Assembly: GCA_013397845.1 (NCBI GenBank)
Contig: VZTG01007782.1
Span: forward strand, 1,213,311-1,277,310
Origin: Melanocharis versteri
Lineage: Eukaryota; Chordata; Aves; Passeriformes; Melanocharitidae
Length of the DNA stretch: 64,000 nt
Direction of reading: 5' to 3'
The notes beneath the pieces were generated by a model, which ran no database searches, was not told where the DNA came from, and saw only the letters and a program-made list of their open reading frames with translations. This document shows, piece after piece, positions 34,396-47,730 of this stretch. How positions within the stretch are numbered: the stretch's first letter is position 1; each line of letters opens with the position of its first letter. The translations under genes and the position numbers were made by a program.

Positions 34396-37300
34396 CTATT
34401 GGAACTAATTTCAAATTGTGCTAAAAGGGTTTGTTACTGTTGTTAGCAGAGTCTGACTCGGTGTAAAGAGAATACTTTGAATGTGTGAATATATTCAGCA
34501 CATCTGCATATGAGCCCCAGTTGTTTATGGTGGCTGCCCCCTGAGGACAGCCACTCGCTGGAGCCAAGGCTGCGTGAAGCTGCAAACCCTTCTTCCCAGA
34601 GGGAACACATCTCCTTGTCTCCAGCAGAGACGTTCTGCAGAGATGCTCTGCCAGCTCAGAGGCAAAGGCAGACACATTAATGATGTATTAGTGCACCAAA
34701 GACTGTTCTAGGATTCAAAGCTGCACTCCGGTGATGTAGTTTAACCACAGGAGGCTTGTGCTGAGCACTGAGGTTACGCAAGGATTTTTCTTTCAGGAGT
34801 AATCTCGCTCTCAGTTTATTCTGCTTGGTTTCAGTGTTTCGTTGGATAACTTAGGAAATTGTGAGTTTGTATTTTTTTCTCAATTTTGTGATTGAGCTGA
34901 AAGTTTGTAAGAAATTCGTTTCGGGTCAGATCAGAATATTTACATTTACCTGAAAAATGTCACAGGAAAACTCTAGGAAACATATATTCTGGAAGAGGTA
35001 AAAAAGTCATATTTGACCTAAAACTCAAATGCTTTGGATATAGTCTTCTGTTATATAATCGGGCCTTATATTTTAAACAAAATTTGTATTAAGTTTAAAT
35101 GGAAAACATATTTTGTGGAAATTTTAAGATGTAATGTAAAGCATTGAAACAAACCCTTTTGTTTCAAAAATAAATAATAAATTAAAACCAATTCTTCAAA
35201 AACCGTGGGGTTTTTTCAGTAAATTAATTGTCAGTGATCTTTTTTTTTCCTTTGCTCAGTTGGTTGCTAATTAGCAGCAATGAGAAATTTCTGGTACCAC
35301 AAAGTGGAAGAGGTCATAAAAATTGCTGTGATCACTGTTGTAAGCACTCAGCACAAGTCACCAATAACTGTAATGATCTCAAGAAAAACCACAAGTTAGT
35401 CCTGCCTTACAGAGGGCACAGATCCTGAAATCACCTTGCTGTGGTCATGTAGGACATCTACATTGATCAAGTAGCACAGCCCAGGAGGAGTGGAGGTGTG
35501 GGGAAAAAATCTGAAGAGGTCCACAATATTTGTGTTGGGTTCACACCCCCACATGGATAGTCCTTGCTGTGTATTTGTGTCTAGTCTGGGCCCATAAAGC
35601 TGGACCCACATGCACAAGCAGAGTGCGTCAGAGTGCTTGCTCTGAAAAGGCCATGTGGTCCAAAACTACTCCACGGTGGGAACCAAAAGTAGAGTGAGGA
35701 GGGATGGACAGGAAATTAATTTCAAAACACACTCCAGTTCTGCTTGAAGATGTTAATGCAGATACTGCATTGTGTGTCCTAAGAGAGCCCAGGTCTCTGA
35801 AATGCTAATTCTGGACTCACTTATATAATTTTCTCACTTCTAACTTGCAAGAGGTCTATTGTGAAATGGTTTGAGTGTTTCGGCAGTACTAGCCAAAAAA
35901 TGTAAGTTTCAGGAGTAGTCACAGTCTCAGTCAGTCAACAGTTACTGCTCATTGCCAGAAGAGGTGGCCTGTCCCAATTCTGTTTTTCAAACATAGTTTT
36001 CTTGGTGACATCACCATCATCATAACCCATTTTTAAATGGGTTTGAAAGCACATACCAAGAAAATAATAATTGCTTAAAAACAGTACTGATACAAAATCA
36101 AATAGCCATGAGTGAATCAAGAACGAGTTCAGACTGGAAATTGGAAAACTGCTTCTGATTAATAAAAAAAATGAAACTGTGAGACAGCCTACATAGAAGA
36201 TAGTGGGAACTGGGACCTCCCACTGTTCTAAAATGAGGATGATATATTAATGGGATTGTATAAAGAAGGGATTAAGACATGGGATTGCTGTATCAATGCT
36301 GAAACTTCCAGATTCTCAATATCTGCAGAGCAGAGAGTGGATTGATCTCACTTGCTAATAGTGCTCGTTCACACTCTATTTATTCTGCACTTAGGCATGC
36401 CTCAAATCTGTCCGAGTACCAGCACAGGGGATGTGGGAGCTTCTTTTGCTTTTTTCTTCCTCTTTATACATACTCAACATGGGTTCTGAAGGGCTGGTCC
36501 TTTTCCACCTTCTTCCAAAGCACAAGAGCTTGCCCACATGAGACAGTGCAGTGTGTGCTCAGTGATACTAAACCCCTCCAGGTGGCCATCTGTCATTTTT
36601 CCCACTTTTGTTCAGGGTTAAACTCATCATCTGGTTTGGACTCAAACCTGTTTTTCTACTGATCGCTTTGCAACAGTCATTGTTTCCTGGCTGACTGCTT
36701 TTAGTTTCTTTGCTTTCTGTCTTTTCCGTTTGCTTCATATGGCCTTTTTTGGGGCAGTCCGGGAGTTTTCTCCAGCTAAAAGTCTTCATAAGTCTTGAGA
36801 CTCTGGAAATGCCCTCAGGTGTGCTGTGACACACTCTATTTGTAGGTTTTGGTCTTTCACCACATTTCTTCAGTTTATTTTGTAGCAGGCTAAGCACGCA
36901 ATAAATGTAAGAACCAAAGGGATGCTGGGACAGCTACTTGGAGTTTTGACCATGACTCCGTGTCTGCTGTGAGCGGAGAGGAAACCCAAGATCCAAGCAG
37001 GACTGAACTCTGGCCAAACTCAGGGTCTGACAGCAGATTTGTGACACAGTGCAGGTTTTTAAATTTCTAGTTACACCTATAATTTATTCTTGGAGCGCCA
37101 CTGTGTGACACGTTTCTCCTGGGAGATATAATCTGAAGGAGGAGCCAGTGAGGAGTACAGACCATGTCTGATGCTACAGGGTTATGGTACAAGAGAGAGA
37201 GACCATCTCTCCTTTGTATTTCTCATGGATTTTGCCAGTGAATTTTTGACATTGGATAATGTCAAAGTACCAGTGAGCACTTGGTGCACAGGCATCACTC

Positions 37301-37871
37301 AAATCATGCACTTTTTTGTGGTAACAGTTACAAGGAGGAACGCAGGGATGGGTAAGATGTGCCGTGTAAACAATATGTGGAGAAATGATCAGTATGTACA
37401 CAATGATAATATTAGGCAGTAAAGGTGCTACCAAAATTGATTGATATGCCTTAATAATGCCTTTCCACTTTCCTAAGGGAGCCAGCAAAAAAATGGAGCT
37501 GAGACTTTTCTGTGTTGGAGATGATACTTTGTGAGTTCATATTTCTTTTCAATCACTTTCTAGGAAAGGATTTTGCACCGAGAGTATAATCTTCTCTTAA
37601 AGAACTCTCCTAGTGTGCTTCCCTTTATGAGCTGACATTAACTGTTATTAAAATACATATTTATTTACATGGAATTGAAAACACTCTTGTTTCATTTGGC
37701 TTCTACAAGTATATGGTAATGGTAAATGGATCAGGTCACTGCGCTCTTTGCATGAGATTATCTCTTTTTATATCCTGCTCACAAATATAGGAATAGATTA
37801 GAGCAAAATATACTTTAATACATAGCAAAATGCAAAGTACTTCAAAATAAAATCATTCTTTTCCAACTGCC

Positions 37872-37895
37872 TTTTTTTTTCTTTTTTTTTTTTTT
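37872..37895. repeat. Poly-T tract
   Basis: Twenty-four bases of T interrupted by one C. No associated retroposed sequence was recognised on either side. Confidence 0.9.
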
Positions 37896-40800
37896 ATGAG
37901 TTTTGCCTAAGGGTTTGATTTCATAAAAGTTAGATGGGTATTCTGCAGTTTTTGCCATCCAGAGACTTTTATGGCAGGGATGGAGATTGCAAAGGCGGCT
38001 TGAGATTTCCAAGCTGAGCACTTGTGTTCATAAGAAAGAACCAGCTTCCCATAATGGCAAAGTTACATCTGTACCGGATCATTAAAATTCTGGGGGAGAA
38101 AAAATGCAGTGTGATTCTGTCAGTGTAAACAGCAATACCAATGAATGCTTTGTCCAAAGAGCCCAACCTTTCACTGTATTTAACTGCCCTTAAACCCCAG
38201 CCTGACAACAGATTCCCAGCATTTTGCCAGCTGAGTTTACTCACCTCTTTAAACTGGTGCCCCTGCCCATTTAAACCAGCGAGACGTTCCTCATTTCTAA
38301 GATTTTAAGGCCAGGAAGGCAATACTGACAGTGGTACCTGCTTGGCACAGAAAACCTCACCCAGCACCACCTGCAGCAAACTTACAGCTTAGGCTGAGTG
38401 CCCTGGAAAGGTAAATAAGCATGGGTAGAAGTCTAAGTGGCACAATGACCCCAATAAAAGATGGGTGATTATATCACTGTTTGACGAGAAAAGAAAGAAA
38501 AGCGTGCTTTAATATATTTATGCCCATCCTGCGTAATATCTCTCCCATCTCTGTCCTTACTCTTTTTTCTGCTGCACTGCAGAGCTGGCCTTTACCAGCA
38601 CCTTCTCCTCTAGCTAGAGTAGGTTCTATACAATGAACAGCTTACCTCTTTGCCTTGAATAAATGAGACACACCCTTGCAATAAAAACAACTTTAACCTC
38701 TCTTTTTAAAAAAGGGCCCACCATGATATCTCCAGACTACTAATGTTTCCATCAAGATGGCAAGTTCCAGTTGTTTTTCAGAAATCAAAATGTACTGTGG
38801 TAACATCATTAAGATGAGCAAACTGATGTTTCATAAAGCTGAAGCAATACTTCTGCTATTATTTTTCATCCATTACTTACGGATCCTCTTCTATTTTCAC
38901 ATGATGTCTCCTCCAGAGAGTTGCTAGATTAATTGGTCTGTAATTTGCTGGGTCATTTGATTTACTCTTTTAAATTGTGACATAATATTAGCTGTGGCAT
39001 CCCTCAGCCCTCTTGCTCCAAGACTTGCTAGAAATCAGTACAGCAGTTCATAAATCTCCTCAGGCAAAACTTTCAGTGCTTCTGGATACAAGCACTGTAA
39101 TCCTGAGATTTTAAAATGCTTAACTTCAGTAGTTGCTGTTTAACAACCTCCCCAATTAAGAACAGAAGAGAAATATTACCACACGTGTTCTTAACATGAA
39201 ATCATCATTCTCCTTCTTTCTGGGCAAAGAACAAACAATTATTGAACAGTCCTGAGGCAAAGCTTCTGGGGAGAGGCAATATCTTTGTTGGACTAACAAA
39301 TAGTTTTGATCATACTAACAGCAGGTATGATAAAAGATTTTATCACGGCCTGAAAAATCTGCTTTACCTAAATCTTTAAGCTACCATGGTTCCAACAGCA
39401 CCCTTATGATAAAGATTTCAGTCTTTTAGTATCAAAATAATTTTATCATCCTTCTCTATGACTCTCCATGTACCAATGCTAAGGTTTCATCAGTTCCTCA
39501 GGCTGTTCAGCACTGTCTTTAGCCTCTTTTATCAATATTCTGAATTTTATGTTAAATTTAAGAGCCTCACATTCCAATTTCCTATCTGGGAATGCAAATG
39601 AATGTGTATACACCTATTTGGTTTCACATGCAGTCACTGCCCTTTCTTCTAATGGGCAGGAGCTTGTGGCCTGTTTTTCCCACACTGCTGAATTGCAGAG
39701 GCTTGAAATTTAATAAACCTTTCCTGAAGAGTTTTCTATTACTGCGTGTACTGTGGTGTTTCAATTTTTCTCATTATGATTTTGTCTTCTGAGAATTATC
39801 CCTTTTTAAAGCAGAGAGGAAGCAAGAGAGGAAATTGCTGGATATGTCTGCCTTCCAGTTAGGATCAGCAAATGCAGTTGGGGTTTTCTTAATGATATTT
39901 AAAATATGTTTGGGGTTTTCTGTGCTTAGAAAACTACCTGTCATATTTAGAAACTCTAAGGTTATGGTGTGAATGGAAGGATGTACATGTGCTTCAAAAT
40001 TTTACCTCCTTTGCTTATTCCTTCTGCCTAACTCACTTGGGTTATAAGGGGATGGTGGCCTCTTGGTGACCTCCCAGCCCTTCTGTATCTATCCTGTGAC
40101 CATCAGCATGTAGGAACTCCTAGCCTTTTAGAAACTGATCACTCTGGGGTCCAAATGGCATCTTTGATACAGAGGGCTGCTTCCAGCCTACCACAAGCAC
40201 CCAGAACACACACGTCCCCTGCTCAATTTAATGCTCCTACAGAGGTTATGGCCAGTATTTGGGCACTCCAGGTTATTTTGGGCTTCCAGCCGTCTCTCAA
40301 TACTCCTGATGGCATCCAATTCCTTTTCATGTGTAACTCCTCTTATTTATTGCCCAAGCTTCTTGTGTTGGTGGGAAGGCTGCTACAGATCCACTTTTCT
40401 TTAAATGCCTCAGTGCTCTGGTTCTTTCCATGGCTGTAACCTTGAATTTGAGTAACATGACCAGAGCAAACATACCGTGCTAGTGTTCCTTAATTCTCTC
40501 TCACACTGCTTTAAAACCTTTGGGGTCACTGTGGTCAGGCAGCTCCCCAGAAGATGGACAGCTGTCTCAGACCCAAGGCACACACCTTCCAGCCACTCCC
40601 CTGACGCCCCTCTGGTGTGCTGCCACCCTCAGCTCTGCAGTGCCAGCACACACTGGGACAAAACTCTCCCTTTCTCACTTAGGAGGCAGTTAAAAGTAAC
40701 GGTCTAGAGAATCATGCCCAAACCCCTTCTTAAATATACTTCCTCCTGTATCTTCATGTCCCTAATATATATTTCATGATGCTTAAGCCCAGCTGTCCCC

Positions 40801-43079
40801 TCCTCCTCCCAAGTGCATTCACTGCAGAAATCTTCTGAATGCCCATATAGCACAGTGACATGTACCCATTACACTGAAATTATTAACAGTGCTGGTTTTG
40901 CTGACGACTATTTGTGCAATTCACTGCTGTAGCACATAAGAAGTGCCTCCAGCCCCATTAATCACATCATTTCCCTAGGATGTTAGGCATTATGACCACC
41001 AGGATATGACCTGTTCTCCTCTGATATCTGCAGGTTATGGGCAAGCCACCTTATCACAGTGCAAACTCGCAGCATTAAGAGGGGCCTGAAAGACTAAATA
41101 TTCATTCTGTGTTATATGAAACCCACGTGGAGAGCTCTACCCTCCCTCAGGCACTGTTCCTCCTGGTCTCACTGCTGTTATAAATAAACTGCATGCTGGC
41201 TATTCTGCCTTCACAAACTGGTGTTCCTCAGGCGGCTCTTCACAGCCTTGGGATGAGCTGCAGAGATTAGCTCCGGGTGTGCAGCCCCCAGGGATGTACT
41301 GTTGTCAGCTTTTCTCTCTCTTTTTCTGCAGGGGAGAGGAAATTTGACAAGTCCATCTAGTCCTGATAACAAAGCCATTATGGGAAATCGAGTGAGAATG
41401 GTGCCAGTTGCTGTGTTGTGTCTCCCTCTGTTCCCTCGGTGCTTATGAGCCTATTTCAATCCTCTCTTGTGTCCAAAGACCAAGTGTGGCACACGGCAGC
41501 CTTGCGAAAACCAGATTCCTCATATTCACATGGTCAGACCTGAATATTGGCAGAATATTGGCTGGGCTAGAGAGCCTGGCTCACAGACTAAGGCATCTTG
41601 CTTGTTTTAGCAAAGCCACCTAGAAAAAGTGTTTGTGTTTTAAGGCAGCAGCGAGAAAAACATTCCCCTGGCTCTCTACAGCGAACAAGCATTATCTTCA
41701 GCAGGACAGATTTGCAGATAATCAGTTCAGTGTGAATTCTTAGCACAACACGGTGGCCCTGGACAAATGCAGTCACTAGGTACATAATTAAAGAGTATTG
41801 ATAGATGCGGGGAGCTTAGATTTTCTCTGCATATGAGACATACCCATCTGTGATGGAAATGCAGCATCTGTCACTCAAAAAAACTCTGAAAAGTTGGAAA
41901 AGATTCCAAGAAATTTACGGAGAATTATTGAGGGACTTGAAAGAGTGCTTATGAACAACCAACTCCAGGGCCCCAAGCTATTTGTCTCATCAGGCCTGAG
42001 GGGTTACTTGGATAGGTTCTAAAAATTCCTGTGTAGCAGTCAAATGCATCAAATACCAAATGGCTAGAACCTGGAGCTAGATAAAATGGTGATCAAAACC
42101 CAGTGCAACTTTTAAACAATATTTGTATTTAATTACCGGATCAATTTCCCAGGGGTAAATTTGATTCTCCACCACAGAAAAATGTTGCATTAAAAGAGGA
42201 GGATTCACTTGTAATTCAAATAAGAATTAACTCAGGGCAGTCCTGTGGCCTTAGTGGTTGCTTTGGGCTTTCCAGCATGTGGAATTTCTGTTCCTGACAT
42301 GCAGGAGAGAGGGAGAGCTGTCCTGCCTTCTGCCACTCAGCCCTCCTGCCACAGCCAGCACAGATCCCTCCATGGGAAGCCTCAGCTGGCACAGAAAGAG
42401 ACCACAGCCACAGCATCCCCTTCTCCTGCCACTGCAGGCAGGGGAGCCACTCCACATCAGGTACGAGTCTATTCATGCCCTCGCTCCCTTTTATTCCCTT
42501 TCCTTTGATTCACGGTGCTCTAACACTTCTGAACTTACACCCCCGTGGGGCCCAGCTCCTTTTATACCTACCACACACTGGCATATTTTGTCTTGAAGTG
42601 GGTAATACAGATTTTTTGTCAGTCTGCAGCCCTGCCTATAGCAACTGGCTCAGGCTTACAGCTTCAGTAAGAAAACCAGACAACATAAAAAGGCAAATAG
42701 CAAAATTGCCTTTTCATTCCCACATGACAATTCCTGGGGAGACAGGTGGCAGGAACACTCAGCTGTCCTCCCTCTCCTGTTTGCCTGGGTAGGGCAGAGC
42801 CCCTCCTTTTTAGGGTCCTGTTTACACACACACTCAGGAAGGTCAAAGCAAACCTACTGCAGGCAGGAGACAATGCACATAATTCAAAGCACATTCAGTC
42901 TGCAGGAAGATGCTAAGGTGGCTTCAGGGTCCTAACACATTGGCTGTGCAAGATTTAGCTGGCGTGACGGAGGACACTGCCTTTTCCACCTGCCTGTCCT
43001 CTCTGTTTATTCCCAGCACCGAAGCAAAGGTGCAGGTGATGGGGAAGCTCTAATTCCTGGTGCCACAGTTCATTGCCTT

Positions 43080-43140
43080 GAGAGTTAATCCAAATTGCAA
43101 TTGATTGTGTAAGCAATTAATAAGACGGAGTGATAACTGC
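43080..43140. promoter_or_regulatory. Candidate conserved non-coding element
   Basis: A compact AT-rich cluster of CAATTGATTG and CAATTAATAA-type motifs beside a short CpG-containing stretch resembles homeodomain-bound enhancers. This is judged by eye only. Confidence 0.2.
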
Positions 43141-43780
43141 AGCACTCACTGCGGAGAGGATGAAGGCAGGCCAAGTTATGACCCTGCTGGAAGAAGTCTC
43201 CAGCTAGAGGAGGGAGCAGCCTGATGATCAGTTAAATCTTCCCCACATGAATCACTGGAGTTTGTGCAGCAGCGTCTTTAATTCACTATAATTTAATTCT
43301 CCGAGGCATAAACCACAGAGATCTACAGCCACTTAAAACTCCTGAGTGAGAGCATCCAGGCATGCTATGAATTTTCCCTTGTCTTCACACCTCCAGTTCA
43401 ATTTCTACCTCTCACACAGACGTGGACCTAGAGCCATAGAACAGCTATGCAGGCTCAGATTCATGCACACTCCCAAGGAGAGGTCTGGCCACACAATGTC
43501 TCATCACTTTGACCAGAAATGGGGTCTTTTAAAACCTGTTCATGTGACTCCTGCCCCGCATAGCTGATTACAGCTTTTACCAGTCCTGCTGTGAGAGGTG
43601 CATTTTCCTCTGTTTCTGTGATTAGGTGGGAAGTGCTTACCTTTCTCATTTGGACTTGAGATTGTCTTCTGCAGAGATTTTTTACTTGATGTAGGTATAG
43701 AGCAGAGTTCCAGCTGATACAAAATTATAAATTTTGAATGCATATGTTCTTAAAAATTGAGTATCCTTAATAAGGTATGG

Positions 43781-43820
43781 GTCATCAGCACTTCTGCTGG
43801 ATCATCAGCACTTCTGTTTC
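43781..43820. repeat. Imperfect 20-bp tandem duplication
   Basis: Two adjacent 20-bp units share the 15-base core tcatcagcacttctg at the same offset. The second copy diverges at its end. Confidence 0.85.
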
Positions 43821-44576
43821 TCCATATCACTAAAAACTCCTGTGAAGACTAAGGCAGCAAGGTTTGGAATTGTATTTTAATCATTATGGGTAGTTTATTT
43901 AAAAATTGTTATTTTAGATAAGTGTTGCTGAATGCATACTTAAACCTAGCTGGGTTTTAAAGATAACATCTTTTGATTTGTCCTTTATTAAAAGTCAATT
44001 AGTATTTATATTTTTATAGAAGGCTAAAGCTAGGTTTTAAGATTAATGAATTCTTCATATTTAAAACTATAACTTGCAATATTATCCTTACCTCGTCACA
44101 GAAAGTTGCTTCTTTTAAACTGTAAGTGTTGTGCTTTCCTGTACACTCCTTTCTAGGCAAAATATAGAGATGGTGAGGAAATGTTTAACTCCAGTAGAAT
44201 TCATCAATCCTATGAAAGTTACTATGCTTTTATGTTTACTTCAGAAATTTGGGTTGGATGTTAGGCTGTTTATTTTTAAGGATTTTTTTTTTCATACTTC
44301 AGCAGTATATCACTCTGAGCTTGGAGAAATTACCACAATGCAAAAGTGGCTGATCCATACCAGTCGAGAATTTACAATCATATATGTAAATCCTGCACTA
44401 ATGCAATGAGTAATCCTGTCTGTTCTTATCTGATCCTTTATAGAAGAGGAAATGCTGAAACTAAACCTGGAATATCACGTTAGGAATATCAGCTGCAATT
44501 GAAAGGCAGTTAGCAAACCAAGTTCATCAACTATTTCCAAATTCCCTCAACTGACACCTTTCCTCTGAAAATTTAG

Positions 44577-45010
44577 TGTTGGCCTACAAGAAGAGGAAAA
44601 ATAAATTGACCCACAATTCCCACAGCAGCTGATGAAGCTCAGACAGTTTGCAGGAGAGTTTTGTTGGCCCATCAGCTTCCAGCTCCGCCACAGTGAACCT
44701 GCCCGCGCAGATGCCCAAGCAGTGCTGGAGAGCAGATCTGTACCACGCCAGCACTTCTGCAGCCTCCACCCCTGCCCCTGCTTTTGCCCCTTGTCTCTCT
44801 ACAGCTGAGGCCCCCCAGCCCCACATTTCCTGTGGGGTGGGAGCAGGGCTGCAGCAGTTACTGAGGACAAGCTTGGGCAGTGCAGGCTCGCCCTTCTCTC
44901 CTCGCAGTTGTCTGGTCCTGCTGTTCAATAAACCTTCAGAGCCCCAGAACCAAACCTCTCTGGAAACAAAGATTCTGTCGTGATTCCACTGCAGCTCCCT
45001 GCTGACAGAT
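44577..45010 (+). mobile_element. Possible solo LTR (uncertain)
   Basis: A GC-richer island in AT-rich surroundings begins with TG. Near its end it carries a polyadenylation-like context (ctgctgttcaataaacc at about 44920), followed by about 80 bp resembling a U5 region. This is the usual layout of a retroviral long terminal repeat. I found no target-site duplication, and the borders are guesses. Open frames on both strands (111 and 145 codons) are not recognisable proteins. Confidence 0.3.
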
Positions 45011-45791
45011 ACTGTGAACAAGCTCTCACAACTTGTCTCCCTTTTCTGATTAAAAGCATTATCTTTATGTGAGGCTAGTATTTAAGGCATCAGATTGGAG
45101 CCCAGCCACGGCTTAGTGACGGTGCTTGCTAGAGAAGTATTCCGAAAGTTTTGCAGAGGGTTTGCTCTTCTGAAACAAACTGTAATGATACCATAAATAA
45201 AGAGCACCACACGGGAGGGCTCAAATTGGATTTCGCCTTAGCTGGGTGATAAAAGGGGAGGACCTTTTAACTAGGATGTGAAAAACCTTTCTGTAAGGGG
45301 TCCTCCAGAAATGAAATCCAATAAACACACACAATTAAAAGAGAGAGAGAAAAGCAGAAGGCTGTGCAAGGGCAGTCAGTTTTCTTAGGGAGAGCGGAGA
45401 TAATAAGAGAATATGTAAAGTACTCAGTTATAAGAAAATACACGTGAGCACATCAATCACTTTATACCATAATCTTCAAGTAAATGCTAGTCTTTTTCTT
45501 ACTTCTAAAAATAGAAGCAGATCTTTAACCATGTCAGAGGAGTGGATAATAGCCACCAGGAACTCAGAAACTTGACTACCAACATTAAAATTCTCTCTGT
45601 GAGCAGAAGGAGCAGAATTTTAGCTTTCCAAACACAAATAGGGAATGGCATACGGGAGATCATAATCTGGCTGAGGGGAATATTTTTTCTGGGTGGGATG
45701 GTAATAGTTTTTTCAGCCTATATCACACAATTAATTGGTTCTCTTCTTTCATTAATGAATTTCTATCTCTGGCTTTACACTGAACTAGACC

Positions 45792-46039
45792 TTATGAACA
45801 AAGGTGATCTAACAAAAAATAATACACTTTACTCAAACATTTGAGTTGTTGTGTGGGAGAGGAGAAGCAGATCTGTGGAAAAAGAGCTTCTCTCCCATAC
45901 ATCCATATAAATGAATGATTTTACTAATGCAAAGAGAGGTCTACCACTGTTAAGCCTTGTCAATGAGATCAGAGAGACAGGGCCCTGCTGTCTGCTCCTT
46001 AAAGTATATTATTTTTTGTTAGATCACCTTTGCTCATAA
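45792..46039. repeat. Foldback: 40-bp inverted repeat with 168-bp spacer
   Basis: The left arm at 45792-45831 is the reverse complement of the right arm at 46000-46039, with 38 of 40 positions matching. The core reads aaggtgatctaacaaaaaat in the left arm. A 14-bp palindrome (ctcaaacatttgag, 45832-45845) lies immediately inside the left arm. The structure may be a foldback element, a MITE remnant or an inverted duplication. A 100-codon open frame ending inside the left arm (45542-45844) has no recognised relatives. Confidence 0.9.
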
Positions 46040-47665
46040 CATGGCCATTGGGAATTTAATGTTCTTACATATTTCACTGTCAGACTTTATTGCACATTCA
46101 CGAAGGAAAGTAATTTCATCAAGTGATAGACTATGAACGATACTAAATATAGATTTATTGGAAATTCTGGTGGAAGGTAAGTGAATTCTTTCTGCCAGTT
46201 GGAATAGAGAGCTACAGCCAAGCTATTTTCTTACCTGTCTATCACTCTCAGTGTAAAGAAAATGATGAGTGCTAGTTCTAAAATCAGATTATCACAGCCA
46301 TACCTATAAGCTTATTTTTCAGTACCCGGTGTTTGCCTTACTTCTGGAAGAAAATCAGTTTTAGTCTGTAGACTAAATATTTAGTCAGAGTTTACTGATT
46401 ACAGCAAATTGCTGGTGGAAAAGAAAAAAATTCCCTTTGCAATGATGTCCAGTTTCTACATCTATACAGAACACAGTAATATATTTGTTAAGATAGTAAC
46501 ATATTAAAAAGTTGGTAACACGTGAGGATGACCATGGCTCTGAACTCTCGGTGTGTGATTTTCTCTTTTGCAGAAAGTCCAGCGTTCACTGAAGATTGCT
46601 TTGGGCAGCATTTAAAATGAGGACAGGACTGACTTCAGTAGGTTAGAACCAAAATTTGATAAATTTAATGTTTTCCTTCCAATACACCATGGGCTTCTTT
46701 TGAAGTGATCCCCAGAATATTTTATTTCCTAATTTTTCTGCTGCTGCTTTCTTTTCACATGCCCTGGTCCACCAGCTGATGCTTCACGTGTTTGCATCCC
46801 TGCCCTGCAGGTTACTCCATGGGCTACTCCTAAAACAAGACACAGTTCCATACGCTGCACTGTATCCAGTGGCACCTCTCCAATTCCCAGGGCCAGGAGA
46901 GGACAACTTGGACAAAGATGCCAAGTGTTTCCCAGTGCTCTCTCTGTTCTATCATTTCTTTGTGGCTAGGCAGAAATGTCCCTCTGATCTGAAAAGAGCT
47001 GCAAGACTCAGCTGTCCATGCGGAACTTTGCCTGGATATGGCTGAAAATGTTTCTGCAAACCCTCAGGAGGGTCGGAGCTTGCCTCGAGAGCCCCTCTCT
47101 GCCTCCAAGGAAGAAACACCGTGGTTCACCAGGAGCCTGGGTCCCCTGCGGTGCCTGAGCGGTCTGGACAGCGCAGTTCCACTGCTCACTGGCAGGCAGC
47201 CTCGCGGCTGGCCTTGCCAGGCCCAACCAGGGGGCTCTTCAGCTCATTGCCTCTGACAGTGACCGAGAGCAAAGGCTTCCAGGAGAACACAGAAACTGAG
47301 AGAGGCAGACAGCGCTGCTTTCCAGTCCCCAGGGATGCCTCAAGGAGAGATCTCTGAGCTGCCTCCCGCCCACTCTCTCTGCCTGTCCATCTCCATCCCA
47401 CCAGAGCAGCTCATGGGCTGACCAGCAAGCAAAGGAGGATCCCAGGCTCTTTTGTATGCCCCTTTTCCTTCTAATTATATTTTCTCGAGACCCTCATGAG
47501 CAGAAGCAGAGGAAGCTGATTGCTTGTGTCCGTTGCTGCTCTGTGGAGGAGAAAGCGGGGAACCACAAGGGAACAGATGTGCAGTGGAAAGGAGTAGGTG
47601 ACCCAGAAGGAAGCTACGGGGGGAAAGGCAGTGAAATAGTGTGTGTGATAATCAGAGAAGAACCG

Positions 47666-47730
47666 TGAAATTAGGAAAAAACAAGAAAAGAAAAAAAAGG
47701 AAGAGTGAAAGAAAATAGTGAAGAGCAAGA
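47666..47730. repeat. A/G-rich low-complexity tract
   Basis: About 65 bp, nearly all purine on the + strand (GAAAA and AAAGG types), with no regular unit. Confidence 0.8.

Larger units (their letters stand above)
33190..45790. other. Intergenic region 3, no gene recognised
   Basis: No exon is recognised on either strand. Contents: a GA microsatellite (34331-34395), a poly-T tract (37872-37895), a candidate conserved element (about 43080-43140), a 20-bp tandem repeat pair (43781-43820) and a possible solo LTR (about 44577-45010). The remainder is AT-rich single-copy-looking sequence. Confidence 0.65.

Noticed and set aside
45542..45844. 100-codon hydrophobic open frame as a small membrane protein
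   Set aside because: One isolated frame in AT-rich DNA ends inside the inverted repeat. Hydrophobicity follows from T-rich codons, and no relative is known to me.
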